Origin: Sesamum alatum
Lineage: Eukaryota > Streptophyta > Magnoliopsida > Lamiales > Pedaliaceae
Assembly (NCBI GenBank): GCA_034509735.1
Contig: JACGWO010000001.1
Location: 10,060,854 to 10,124,853, forward strand
DNA length: 64,000 nucleotides
Reading direction: 5' to 3'
Shown here: one piece after another, positions 24,338 to 39,500 of the stretch
Position numbering within the stretch: the first letter of the stretch is position 1
Layout of the letters: each line of letters begins with the position of its first letter
Translations under genes and position numbers: made by a program
Notes under the pieces: generated by a model
Databases searched by the model: none
The model's input: only the letters and a program-made list of their open reading frames with translations
What the model was told of the DNA's origin: nothing

Positions 24338-24619
24338 AGTTGATTGCTGGTTAAACAGCGATTGGAAGCATTAACATGGAAATTAACGGAGATTGTAGCG
24401 ACAATTTAAATAAGGATTCGAAATTGCGTGGCGTGAGGTTTTGGAATAGAGTAGAACGAAGGGTTTTGGAAATCAAAAGTGTAGTAGGACAAAGAAGCGG
24501 GGATCAAAATTAGTAATTACTCCGTACATGTAAACCCGTTTCTTCAAAGGCGTGCGGCGTGCCTAATTGAGCTCACGTCATGCGCCTACTATTGAGATTT
24601 AAGTTTAACCAATTCATCG

Positions 24620-24730
24620 TGGGCTCGGGCTCGGGCTCTTGATTGGACTTCATAGGCCATCTTGCACTACTCAACCTGTTCTATATTCGAATTTCATTAC
24701 TATGTAAATGGGCCATTTTACGGCCCAATA
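24620..24730. promoter_or_regulatory. Candidate site II-type motifs between PPRD and the BPC gene
   Basis: Several GGGCT, TGGGCC and GGCCCA words (for example atgggcc near 24706 and cggccca near 24721) lie 300-400 bases upstream of the polyprenol reductase start. Such TCP-bound 'site II' words are common in promoters of plant housekeeping genes. Assignment by motif only. Confidence 0.35.
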
Positions 24731-25074
24731 TAAATTTGTTGTTAGATTTTCATTTTCTTTATTTATAAAAATATAGTATTTTTAATTTTTTATGTGTTTT
24801 TGATGTGAAATAATAATATGTTTGATAACTTAATAAAATATATATTTTATATTGAACTGTAATAATAAAATAAATAAATAATATTTTTTTAACTTAATTC
24901 TTGTTTCAAAAATTAAAATTTAAAAAATAAAAACATGAAGAAACAGTTTCGCAATAAAATCCAAAAATTTTATTTTGATTAGATACTCAAAGTGCATATT
25001 TATTTGTTTTCTTATTTATAGTAGTGTAACTGAGTTTGATATTTCAACCAAAAAAAGAAAAAAGAAAAAGGGTT

Positions 25075-25098
25075 AGAGAGAGAGAGAGAGAGAGAGAG
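25075..25098. repeat. (AG)12 microsatellite upstream of the BPC gene
   Basis: Twelve AG units lie about 100 bases before the probable 5' untranslated exon of the BASIC PENTACYSTEINE gene. GA/CT repeats are the DNA target of this protein family, so the tract is a candidate autoregulatory site. Confidence 0.9.
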
Positions 25099-27256
25099 TA
25101 ATTTATGTGAATAAATCCTTGCACACAAGCAAATAGTACACTGTAACGGTAAAATTAAAGAGAGGAGAGTAGAGGGGAGAAGAGCAGGTTGTTTGAGGAG
25201 GGTTTCTACTGGTCAGGGGCCATTGCCGATGCTTTCCGATCGAAATATCGGGTCCTTCTCCGCCATCTCCGGTAACACTTCGCCGCGCCGCTCTCCATGC
25301 CTTCTGCCTCTTCGCAGATTGGCTGTTTTTGCTAGCACATTTTTTGTTTTTCTGTTCATTGTATGTGAAATATTACTGGTTTTGGATTGTTTCTTTTACT
25401 GTCAACAACATTTGATGTTCTTTTATTGAAGTGATACAAGGATGTGTAAAGCTTGCATTTCATGAGTTCTGGTGTTTCTTTCTTTTTTATCTTTTTAACC
25501 TATGCATTAGATTTATCCTAAAAGTTGTTGGAGTAAATAGTGAAGGACAAAGTTTGGTAGTTGAAATTTTGGCTTGGAGTAGGAAGAGAGAAGTTTGATT
25601 TAGTGTTGGTATTCATGAGCTTATTTTTGCCTCTGATAATGTCTTGCTTTATGTTACTGCTCTTCATTTCAGATGCCAGCGTCTGAAGTTAAATAACTTC
25701 ACTATACTTTCTAAAGCTATGCTCATTGACGTTTAAGAATTAGGTTTCTCGTGAAAAAATTGTGGGAATACTTTGAGTGAATCATGCCCAGTCATCATTT
25801 CTGGAATGTTGTGGTTTTGATGGGCTTGGTTCGAATCAATTAAGGTTAAGGTTTGCATTTGTGAGGTTTGACAGAAACACATGTAATTGCAAGATATAGA
25901 GCAAAAACTGAGGTTAATACCATCTAACTTTGAGATGTGACTTTTGTATTTAGATGGTGCCTATATTAACCGACTGTATGGCCATTTTATCACAATTGCG
26001 ATTCTGTTTGTCTCGATTGATTTTACTTCTTACCTCCAGTCAATTGTAGCATTTACAAAAGGATACATGCGCAGAAGAATTTGCTTTGTGTTTATTCCAA
26101 GAGGAAATAGTGTATGTCTGTTTTTGTTCATCTGGTGATTGTTAGTTGGGATCCCATTGATGCCAAATTACTAAGAGAATGGAGAAGGTGAGTAAGACGA
26201 AAGGAGTTGACAAACAATTGCTAGGATTTACGTTCTCTCTCATTCTGTGCATACTAATTGATGACTCCACTGGAATTGGAACTGATATTGTTTTTGTTTC
26301 TATGAGAAATTGGAGTCTGGTTTCACCCTGACCTGTTTTAAGATTAGAATCTGCAAGTGTTGTTCCTGGGGAAGGGTATTGATGTCAACTTGGTAGATAA
26401 TCTGATGGTCTCCCCTTATATTTCTCTAGTAATGGCAGAAAACTCTTTGTTCACTATTCTCAATGAGGAATCTGGCTGTGAACTGCTAGTAACAAGGTAT
26501 TAATGCTGTATCTATGCTCTGGACCTGGTCTCTGAAACTGCAGTTTGCTTTCTCTAATTTTACCGCTGCTACACTGCAATGTGGGGAATGAGGGGGATTT
26601 GTGAGGTACTCTGATAACAGGAAGCACCAAATATTTATGCATTTGCTGTTCCTTTTGCCTCTACAATGCTTTATCTGTTTCAATTTAGACAATGGGGGTT
26701 TCTCCTTTATTTGGATCCCCGTGATGCCACCTCAGCATTTTCTACTTCTGCCTGCATTCTCTTCGCTACCATAAATAAATATATCACTTGTACTGATTAA
26801 ATTCTAATTGACTGGTGGCGTGAAGGTCTAGTTTTCCTACTCCTCTAACTAATAAGAAAGCCCTGTTTAATTAAATTGTAAATTGATGGACTTTCATCTC
26901 ATAAATGAGTATGACTTGGTTTAGTCGGATTCTTACGTCATTCTATCATTTAAATCCCCTTCGGATACACTTGATTTCGGAGGATAATAAAATTATTTGC
27001 TGCAAAAATAAATAGAAAGTTGTGCTTCTTCTTTCATGGTACATTGTTTTTATCTTGTTTTGGGGTTTTCTGATGGTTGTAACTGACAAGAAACTGCAGC
27101 GATACCAGAATCATTGGGATTTCTTTTGCACAGGAATGCAAACATCCAAAAGTGATGAATTCTACTAATTCACTGCTTCATTACGCAATCTATTATGGTG
27201 TGTAATGGATTCTTAATGTTTAGAATCTCCATTTTTTTCTGGCTACAGGAGAACAC

Positions 27257-27280
27257 ATGAGTTCGAAAATAGAGATATAG
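27257..27280 (+). CDS. Short upstream reading frame in the BPC 5' leader
   Basis: ATG at 27257 opens an 8-codon frame (7 residues plus stop) in the spliced leader, 55 bases before the main start at 27336. It could dampen or regulate translation of the main frame. This is an inference from position only. Confidence 0.4.
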   Translation: MSSKIEI

Positions 27281-27335
27281 GATCACAAGCATTGGCTGAA
27301 CCACCATTTGGACAGGCCTAGAAAGGAATAGTCAA

Positions 27336-28429
27336 ATGGATGAAAATGGACAACGAGAAAGCAGGAGGCATAGGGTGGATTACTACAAAGTACCTCCGGT
27401 AACTATGCAGATATTAGCTCTCTCTTGAACAAAAAGAATGGTCATTTAAAAGCGAAAACAGTCGTTGTATCTTCTAAGCGTCTTTGACATCTTTCTTTAG
27501 TGTTAACATGGTGTAAGTTGATCACTGACAACTTCCTTCCGTTCATTCTTTAACAAATTTTGCAGTGGAACATGATATCCCAGTATCAAACAAAGGAACA
27601 AAATGCTTTTCATGTAAATGCAAAGATCAGCATGCTCTGTGATGAAAGGGATGCGGCTATTCAAGAACGCGACAGAGCTCTGGCGGAAAAGAAGGTTGCA
27701 TTGAACGAGAGAGACGTAGCAATCCAGCAGCGAGATGCTGCAATTGCAGATCGAGATAATGCCCTAAGAGAACGTGACAATGCCATTGCTGCCCTCCAAT
27801 TTCATGAGAGTACCATGAATGCTTTGTTAGGCAATAACGCACGTGGATTGAAGCGCACTAACCATCCCAGAAACCAGCAACCCAACAACGTCAAATCTGC
27901 TCGTAATTCAGGAGAAGGGTGTATCACCAATGCATTCCCAATATCAGCCATTCCATCTGAAGCAGATAAAGTGACGAGGACCAAAGCAAACAAAAACATT
28001 ACAACAAAGTCAACAAAATCACCGAGGAAAGTAAAGAGAAAAGGTGAGGATTTGAACAGGAATGTCACGACAGAAGGGTCCAAGGCCGAGTGGGAAGCTC
28101 AGGAGTTTGGTTCTATTAGTCCCATAAGTTTCAACGAATCTACAATGCCGGTTCCAATTTGTTCATGCACTGGAGCACCTCGGCAGTGTTACAAGTGGGG
28201 AAACGGTGGCTGGCAGTCGTCTTGTTGCACCACCTCAATATCGGTATACCCACTGCCACAAATGCCGAACAAGAGACACGCACGAATGGGCGGCCGAAAG
28301 ATGAGTGGAAGTGTTTTTAGCCGGTTGCTTACCAGAATGGCCGCTGCTGGTCATGACTTGTCAATTCCCATAGACCTCAAGAACTACTGGGCTAAACATG
28401 GAACAAATCGCTATATTACCATCAAGTAA
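27336..28429 (+). CDS. GAGA-binding transcription factor, BASIC PENTACYSTEINE class II (BBR/BPC)
   Basis: Two coding exons, 27336-27398 and 27566-28429, give 308 residues. A 5' untranslated exon probably lies near 25170-25271 and is joined by a 2-kb intron to 27249. The protein is nuclear and binds GA/CT repeats to recruit repressive or activating complexes. Visible parts: the N terminus [18 protein letters not shown]; an alanine-zipper coiled coil of ERDAAI/ERDNAI-type repeats (about residues 45-95) typical of class II (BPC4-6); a basic Lys/Arg-rich nuclear-localisation region (about 150-185); and the C-terminal DNA-binding domain with the clustered cysteines ([20 protein letters not shown] then CC), RMGGRKMS and WAKHGTN. 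The frame can also be entered at an in-frame ATG at 27560, but that lies in intron sequence and lacks the family N terminus. Confidence 0.93.
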
Positions 28430-29290
28430 CTTCCTTTCCTCTCCTTCCCATATGAGCAATGTTTAGTCCCTTGATTCAAGCAGGCTGGAAATTTTGTACT
28501 CTATTCAGACTTGGTAAATATAGCTATTTTTAGACATATGGTTTTTCACTTTTCAGCATCCATCACCTACTTCTTCTAGTTCTTTCTCTCAATCGTTTTT
28601 AATTTTAGCACTGGTGTTTTAAACACGTAAGCGTATCATGGTCTTCATCATACACCAATGATTATCCAAATACCTGAAATCCCAAGTGGCACTTCCATTC
28701 TTATCATAAGGAACAAACATGGATTGTGGGTTCACATGCAATTACGTGAGACACATTAACACGAATTAGCAGCCCTAATAATTGCGTAAAACTTTGAAAG
28801 AGCAGCCCTAACTCTAAAACTAGACATGGTCGTGAGGTGACCCTCCAATTATCCACTATCTAAAAATATGCCAAAAATTCTCTTTTCAGCACGGTAGGGT
28901 GAATAAAAGGGAGAGCTCAGCTGTCTAAATCGAAGTTATTGGGTAAAATGAATGCCCACATTTTGTTTGTTTGTTTGATTGAAAATGCCACTATTCTCCT
29001 TGTGGATATGGACCCAATATTCCTTATCCGTTCCGGCCCAATTTCTTCAACCCCACCTCAATATCGCCTGCTTCAATCGATTCCTCTTCTATTCCCATGT
29101 ACATACGATTATTTACTTTTACTTTTCTTTTTCTTTTTATTTTAAATTTATAGTAATTTGTTATTTAAATTAATATTTATTGTTAATAATCATACATAAT
29201 CATAATTAAAATTAATCGAAGAATATAAGCCCGAATTCCTGACCGATTAGTCTAATTGAATTACAATTATAAGATGATCGTAATAGAGTA
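28430..29290. other. 3' flank of the BPC gene and intergenic sequence
   Basis: This holds the probable 3' untranslated region up to about 28,560, then AT-rich sequence without a supportable gene. The short open frames near 28939-29173 show no known domain and lie in T-rich sequence. Confidence 0.5.
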
Positions 29291-29303
29291 ACATTTTTAT
29301 ATC

Positions 29304-29554
29304 GGGAAAAATACAATTACCCCTTTGTGGTATGTAAAATATGCAAAAAACCCCATGTAAAAAAATAAATAGCAATTTATCCCTTGTATTTTAAAAAATG
29401 GAGCAAAATCCCCCCTAAAAACGGAGCAAAAAACCCCTGTGAGGGGGTTGTTTGGTGCATTTTGAATAACCCAAAAGGGTAAATTGTTAGTTATTTTTTC
29501 ACAGGGGGTAATTGCTCTTTTTGGTTAACACATGGGGCAAATTGCATTTAACCC
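29304..29554. mobile_element. MULE-like palindromic MITE
   Basis: A 251-bp palindrome-like element: left end gggaaaaatacaattacccc, right end (opposite strand) gggttaaatgcaatttgccc. The flanks tttttatat / ttttcatat (8 of 9 positions) fit a 9-bp target duplication. A closely similar element lies at 54774-55009. Confidence 0.65.
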
Positions 29555-29559
29555 TTTTC

Positions 29560-31684
29560 ATATCATATTATTTAACATGTACATCTATCACATCTAAAAT
29601 TATTTATATATTTAAGGATCGTATCATTTAATATTTAAGAAGACACTTTATCTATTTATATATACTATATATTAAGGATAGTATCTATTTGGTATCCACC
29701 CCCTCACTATTTTTTGATTTTTTTTATTTTCATGCATTCTTTTTTATCAATCTTTTTATACATTTAATGTTAACTTATTATTTTCTATATGTTTTATAAA
29801 ATAAATAAATATTTTATTTTATATAATATTACGAAATTTGTACATGCATATAGTGTGCCACAAATTACTAGTACGTATTGAGTAAATTACGAAATGTAAC
29901 ATTATTCTGTAATAAAAAAAAAAGATAACTACATTGTCCTTCCCTAAATTTTTTTTTGTAATTACACGCAATTCCTATAATTTAGAGAATTACACATAGT
30001 ACCCTAACGTTTGTTTCTATTCAATAAATTAATTCATCTATTGATAAAATTCACGAAATTTGCTGACATATAAAAAAATAAAATAAATGAAAGTATGTAT
30101 TTACTTTAGATTGACTTACAGACTTATTGTGGATCAAAGAAATATTTTATTACCAAACCTTCATAAGAGCGAATGTGTACCTCCTCACAAGCATTAGCAT
30201 ATTGGGGTGAATATGAATAGATTTATAAAAAAAAAATAACGTGTAATAAGTTAAAAATAAGTCAATTAAGAGTAAATTTGATTTTTCGTTGAATTATTAT
30301 TTATATATATATATATATATATTGCACACACATTCCTATCCGTCGCTAAAACCTCACAATTATTTCCAAACACCATAATATTTACTTGATGAACTGTAAG
30401 TGATTATTACGGATAGTAAAAGACAGTTAGAACTCATAATTACACAGCAGCAGACTGCAGTAGCAAGGGAATCTAATTTAATTAGCCTTAATCCTCACCC
30501 ACATCCCAATCACTAAATACACCTCATCATTAACACTAACAGTAACAAGTCTTAACTGCACCCTCCCCCATTTTTAGTATCTATTTTAATTTAAATTATG
30601 CAATTACCTAAACATTACACTCAATTTAACTTCGTTCTTATCCCTTGCCTTCAATTTCATTTTATTACGAATCGGCCCCACAACTTCAAAGAATATTCGA
30701 AATACACACACCCCCTAAACTGTACATTATATAAAGGGAAAGGAAATTGCTCCATTATTTTCAAACCACTATAAGCGAATAACAAGTTCAAGTTCATTTT
30801 AAGTGTAAGTTTTCTTGTTCTATTTTTCTTGTATTAAATTTATCGGAGTGTTTAAATATTTTAATCTGGATCAGACTTTAAATAAACGAATGCTGCATAT
30901 AAGTTTGTACATAGATGTATTTGTGTATGAATACGCGATTAAATTTAAGTTTTAAAAGCTATCAATTATAGAATATTGGATAAATACCTGTGCTCTACTT
31001 TTTTTTTTTTTTTTTTTTTTTTATTGTCTCATTGATTTATCATGTTGAGAGGGTTTTTATGTGTGAAAATATATGGTATGATTTGATTTTCGAGATCTAT
31101 AATTTTCTATACAAATTATATCTTACACACTTACCATAAAAAACATTTAAAAGATGTATGTACCTTTTTTCTTTACTTTTTGTAGTTGTCAACGTCCTCT
31201 TTTGGATTATCAAAATTTTATCAATTTTATATTTTATTTTATAAGAATAAAAGTTTCATTAGTCCACAAACACAAGTTTGCTTTTCTTTTTTGATTTCTC
31301 CTAAAACCTTACGTTGTTTCTAAAATTAATAAATAATTAACTCGTTTATCAATTATATTCATTCCTCTTTAAACTTATTTTGATTAATTTTAATTAAACT
31401 TGATTACCTTTTCCTTAATTTTTTATATAAGGGGAATTAATTTTATTAGTGAAATTTTTTTATTATTTAACTTTATTGTAAATTTATAGAATTATTGATT
31501 TTTACAGTTTTTATAGAAAAAAGAAAGAAAAAGGGGATTTTTTTTAAAAAAAAAAGGCGTTTGCATTGCACGCGCGAGGGAAGAGATTGTAAAACTTTTT
31601 TGGACAAAAAAATATTTTAGACAGAGAGGGATTTATTGCAACACAAGCTGCGGTGATAGAGGAAAACCAGAAAAAATGATTAGC
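29560..31684. other. AT-rich intergenic sequence
   Basis: No gene is visible. It contains a (TA)10 run near 30302-30321, a long T-run near 30999-31021 and poly-A stretches. The part near 30480-30800 is relatively C-rich on the + strand, with a TATA-like tatataaag near 30728, but there is no supportable reading frame after it. Confidence 0.5.
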
Positions 31685-31850
31685 GAGATGCGGTCGGAAT
31701 GAAACTGAAATGATGTCGAAATGCAAATTTGGTCCAAATGAAATTGAGATTCATATCAAATTCGTGGGAGATGCGGTCGGAATGAAATTGTAATCCCGTC
31801 GAAATGCAAATTCGGTCCAAATGAAATTGAAATTCATACTAAATTCACGC
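31685..31850. repeat. Two-unit tandem repeat (83-bp period) upstream of the bZIP gene
   Basis: The units 31685-31767 and 31768-31850 both begin gagatgcggtcggaatgaaa and keep gtcgaaatgcaaatt and ggtccaaatgaaattga in the same order, with scattered differences. They lie about 570-730 bases upstream of the bZIP start codon. Confidence 0.85.
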
Positions 31851-32418
31851 GTTCTTGCGAGTAAAGGCAGCAGTGTAGTGTAAGCAGTAGTCATGAAGTC
31901 CGTGTAAATAGTCATACCAGTCATCGTCGTCCATATTTGTAGAGAGAGAAAGAAGAAAACGATTGTAGAGAGAGAAAAAAATATATATACGTACAGATAG
32001 ATATTGTTATATATTATATATCTATAATCCGCACGCACTATTACACGCACAAAAACACGCAGTGGCTGCACTTCTCCCCTGAATGTGGCCGATAATCTCT
32101 CGCTAACTGGCGCAGCTGATAAGAAATGGTCGGGTAACTATTTGGGGAAAGTGCTTATTTGTTTGGTCTTTGCGCCTTTTTGCTGGAATTTTCAGTCCGT
32201 ATTTTAGTGATGATTTGTTAATCTGCATCTTCATATATGTATGTGTGCATTTCGTTTTGTTGGCTGATTAGTTTATGACTTGAATTGTTACAGTTTTGAT
32301 TAAGATGATTGTATCAAGTGTGGAGCAGTGGATTTTTTTGATTTGCCATTCAGGTTGTCCGGATTGAACTCTATCCGAGCAGTGCATAGATAAGTAGAAG
32401 AGTTTTGAAATTGAAGAA

Positions 32419-35329
<2,911 letters not shown>

Positions 35330-36187
35330 CTTATGGGCGTCGTGCAACACCACATCTGCAGAAGTTTAAATTAAAGAAATGGCTTTTGATGGCACGGTGG
35401 CATCAAAGGCTACTGCTATGCCTTACAATTCATTCGAACTACATATTTTTCAGCAGCTTTGACCTTTTTCTGAATTGCATTCATTCATTGGTTTTGCACC
35501 TTGAACCCAAACATCGAGGTGCGGAGTCCATATGCTCTCCTCTTCTTGCGTCTACAAACTGTAGTAGTTATCTCTAAGCATCAGCTTGTGCTCTGTGAAA
35601 GAGATTTGTGTCTAGTAAATCTGTTCTGTTGGATGGATGATTTCTTTTCAGTTTGTCATCTTCTTTTTGGGGTCAGGATTAGTGGTGATATTACATTTGT
35701 GTCTTGCTCTAGGATGAGCAGGTAAATGCTACTTAAGTTAACATTGGCCAAATCCAATGAACGTATTTTCGCCGAAATTCGATGTCTCGTTATTATATGT
35801 TGGTTTAATTAATCTGTTGGAGCTTTTAAATACCAAGATGCTTTGATTATGTCGTGATTTTATGCAATGGTCTAATGCATGATCCGGATTTCAGCTGAGA
35901 TTCGTCGTTTGGACTCGTGAGAATGATAAAATTATTGACGATTAGCATGTTCACGCACCCGACAAGGCGACAACAATGAACATTATACGTATGTGGAAGA
36001 CATTACTGAAATTCTTATTGACGTGGGTTTGCAATTTATTTTTTGCTAATTAAAGGCTGATGTAAGAACGAACTTGCAGAATGCCGTTGAACTACAAAAA
36101 CCATGAGATAAGAAACTCGACAACTTCCAGAAGTTGGAAAAATCATTGTACGAATATTAAGTTTAAACTAAGGGCGCTAATCAAAAG
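35330..36187. other. 3' flank of the bZIP gene
   Basis: Probable 3' untranslated region to about 35,750, then intergenic sequence up to the tRNA gene. No further gene is visible. Confidence 0.5.
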
Positions 36188-36271
36188 GTCAGGATGGCCG
36201 AGTGGTCTAAGGCGCCAGACTCAAGTTCTGGTCCTCGTGAGAGGGCGTGGGTTCAAATCCCACTTCTGACA
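36188..36271 (+). tRNA. tRNA-Leu (anticodon CAA)
   Basis: The acceptor stem GTCAGGA pairs with TTCTGAC (one G-T pair) followed by discriminator A. The A box (TGGCCGAGTGGTCTAAGG), a leucine-type long variable arm and the B box GGTTCAAATCC are all present. The anticodon loop ctCAAgt gives anticodon CAA, which reads UUG. There is no intron. A T-run (ttttttt) a few bases downstream can end Pol III transcription. Confidence 0.95.
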
Positions 36272-36375
36272 GCTATATTTTTTGTTACCCCAAATATTAA
36301 CAATAAAAATCGGAAGAAAGCAAAAAGTGTTGTGATTTTCCCTCATACATTTTTACCATAATGCACAACTTACTT

Positions 36376-36445
36376 GGGCCTAGTTACTGTGGGCGGAGCC
36401 CAATGTTAGTGATCCAATGAGTAAGAAGCCCAATGCTTGGGCCCA
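36376..36445. promoter_or_regulatory. Site II-type promoter motifs of the DUS3-like pseudogene
   Basis: Words such as ttgggcc, gagccca, aagccca and tgggccc are packed within 70 bases, about 140-200 bases upstream of the ancestral start codon at 36582. Such clusters are usual in promoters of plant translation-related genes. The cluster suggests the promoter outlived the coding sequence. Confidence 0.45.
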
Positions 36446-36581
36446 CCACAAAATCACGTTTCACGTTTCCTTACCACGATTTGCAGTTCAACAGCAGTTA
36501 CGTAGGTCTTCTTCCCTGCACTTTTAACTGCCACTATCAATTTCCACTGACAACTCCCCAAAAACCCTACCTCGACCCGCA

Positions 36582-39500
36582 ATGGCAGACCCGTTACTCT
36601 TGGAATCATACATTGAACGGCGTCTCAGCCACTGAACCTTCCGCCGACAGGTTGAAGCTCAGCCGACCCCGGAGGAGTTAAGTGGCTAAAGCTATAGCTC
36701 CATGAAAAAGAGATTTCCTCCGCCCCGCCGCCCGTCAGAACTAACGATGGCAACAACAGTAGTAAAGCTGATGAAGGAGCAGCCGCCCAGAAGGACGGCA
36801 CCTCGGCTCCCATTCTCAAGGAGAAGAAATCCAAACGCCAACTAAAACGCGAGCGCCGTCAGGTCAGTAAATAAGTTGCTTGCGCGGTATACGAAATGAA
36901 ATACCATTTGCTTACTTACATAAAGGGATTTTGAAGCGTTTTCTTGGTGTATTTACAATTTCTATTGCAAAGACCGATGCACTTTGTTTTTGTTTTTGTT
37001 TTGGCATTCGATGGAATTGCTTTGATTCATTTTTTTGTAGTTTATTTGCTTTAATCACTTGTGACGCGTTATATTATGTCGATGCTTAATATAGGAACAA
37101 AAATCTGCTCTACATATTTGCCCGGAGGTAGCGAAAAGTGGGAAGGCCAGTTCATGTCTTTACGGTGACAAGTGCCGTTACAGCCATGATTTGGAAAGCA
37201 TTCAGAACTCAGGTAGACTTAAAAGTGAAAAGAAGTAACAGAACCTACCAAAATCTCTATTGAAGAGCTATTCTGTTGAATAAATGTTAAATTAGTTTTT
37301 GTCCTGTTGTGATGGGTGCTTTGGTGTTTTTTGGGTGCAGAAACCAGATGATTTTAGATGGCAATGTTGCCCTTTCTTGAGTAGGCAAGGGGCCGTGTCC
37401 TTATGGTCTGGCTTGTAGATTATGGGGGTACACATTGAAGGATGATTAATGGTGAAGTTGCTAATAAAACAATTAATGGAGATAACAGACGCAATGAAAT
37501 GAATGTATTAAAAAAGGACGTCCAGAAGCTTTTGTGGAAAAACAGAATGAAGTTCCCGAAGGCTGATGCTGCACTCAAACTTCTTGGGCTTCTGGCAAGG
37601 ACTAAACCTTTAAGTTTCAATACCATTTCCCACAGTGATAAATTGTTAATTTACGGCTTGTTTACTTTGATATTTTGATGGGCAGGGAAAAAAGAAAAAC
37701 ACTGTGGAGAATGAGAATGATGGCCAAATTGTTAACAATGACTCTGGTGATGTTGATGGAAATGGTTGCTGTAGAGCAACTGGTGACTCCAGCAACGGTT
37801 TAGATTGTGCTGCTGAAGTCTTGGAAGAAGATAAACCAGATGAAACAGATGCAGTTGATGAACTTAGACCACCCAAGAAGACAAAATGCTCAATTGACGA
37901 AACTCGTTCTGTTCTGGTTAATGATGGTTAGTTAATAACTGCTGATGTAAGCTCCATTTTAAGTTCTCTGTCTAGGGCGTTTTTGTTTATTTGGTCTATT
38001 TTAGCAGAAGGACACAAACAGAATGAACCAGAAACCTGCGTTGAGAATATTGTGGAAGACAATGATAAATGCCTAAAGTTACACCCACGGGAGAAGAAAC
38101 TCATTGACTTTAGAGAAAAGCTCTTATCTTGCTCCCCTAACGGACAGTAGAAATCTACCATTTCGCCAGGTCTGCAAGGCCCTGGGAGCTGAATGTTACA
38201 TGTGGTGAGATGGCAATGTGCACCAATCTTTTGCAGGTTGGCAATAGCTATTTTTTCGTCTCTGCTGAGCTAATTTGTTACTGGGATCAGAAGATGCCAG
38301 GTCTTCAGAACTTGAGGATTTTGTTAAGAATGGTTGCAAACCTCTGATGTTTCTTTCTGAATTAAACCAAAAAAAAAAAAAAACACTATGTTAACAAATT
38401 GACAAAATATCTTCTCTTGTGCTTTTGTTTAGTGTGATTTCTTGCATGATAGTACTTCTTAAAGTCACTTTCGTGCAGTAATTGTTAAGTATTAAGTTTA
38501 CTATTTATGCTAACTTATTAATGGTCCATAGATGCTACTAGCAGGCTGTTTTGCAATTTTCCATGCCAGTTTTCTTTGAATTATTAAGTCTGTCCTGATT
38601 CCTTCTTTTATATTGGAAATGTTCCTAATCCAAAATCATTTGGAGAGCATAAAATTCCCAGGGATTAAAAGTTTGCTGTTGTCAGCTAGCAGTTACTACA
38701 GTTTTATATGCATCTTTTTTTTGGTTTTTACTGATTTAAGTTTACTGGAGTAAATGCTCACTGTCACATTTCACTGGAATATTGTACAGGGTCAAGCTTT
38801 CAGAATGGGCTTTGTTAAGGCGCCATTCATAGAGGATCTGTTTTGGTGTTCAAATCTGTGGAGCTTATCCTGATACTGTGCAAGAACTGTTTGAACTGTA
38901 TAGAGCAGAATTGCACAGTGGATTTCATTGATATTAATATGGGATGTCAATTGATATCGTTGTCAACAAAAGGTGCTGGCTCTGCCTTCTTACCAAACCA
39001 ATGCGAATGGAAAAGTGTTGTAGAAGCCTCTTCTAGAGCAGTCGACATACCAGTTACCATCAAGGTATATCCTTGTTTTCATCTTGTTCCGTAGAGGCTG
39101 AAGCATTCAATGCCCAATAATCTCTCATTACAGAACACAAGAGAAATGTATTGCAAATACTTATTCTCCTGACTGATAAAAGGAGAGAGACAGATAAACT
39201 GCAGTTTTTAAACAAAATATATTCTTTAAAACTGTTTAAACCCATTATCATTACATTTAATATTTAGCTCCCCAGAAAACAATCCATTGACCGTCTCTGG
39301 CACGATTTACTTTGAGGATGTGTCACTGTAGTGACTTCTGCATCTCCAGGTACGAACAGGTTATTTCGAGGGCAAAAACCGGATTGACTCTTTGATAGCA
39401 GATATTGGAAACTGGGGAGCCACTGCAGTAACAATACATGGTCGGGACACGACGCAACGGTACAGCAAAAACTTGCTGATTGGGACTACATCTACCAGTG

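Noticed and set aside
27802..28083. 93-codon - strand frame in the BPC gene
   Set aside because: Antisense shadow of the BPC exon, which has clear family motifs.
36081..36269. 62-codon frame
   Set aside because: It runs through the tRNA-Leu gene.
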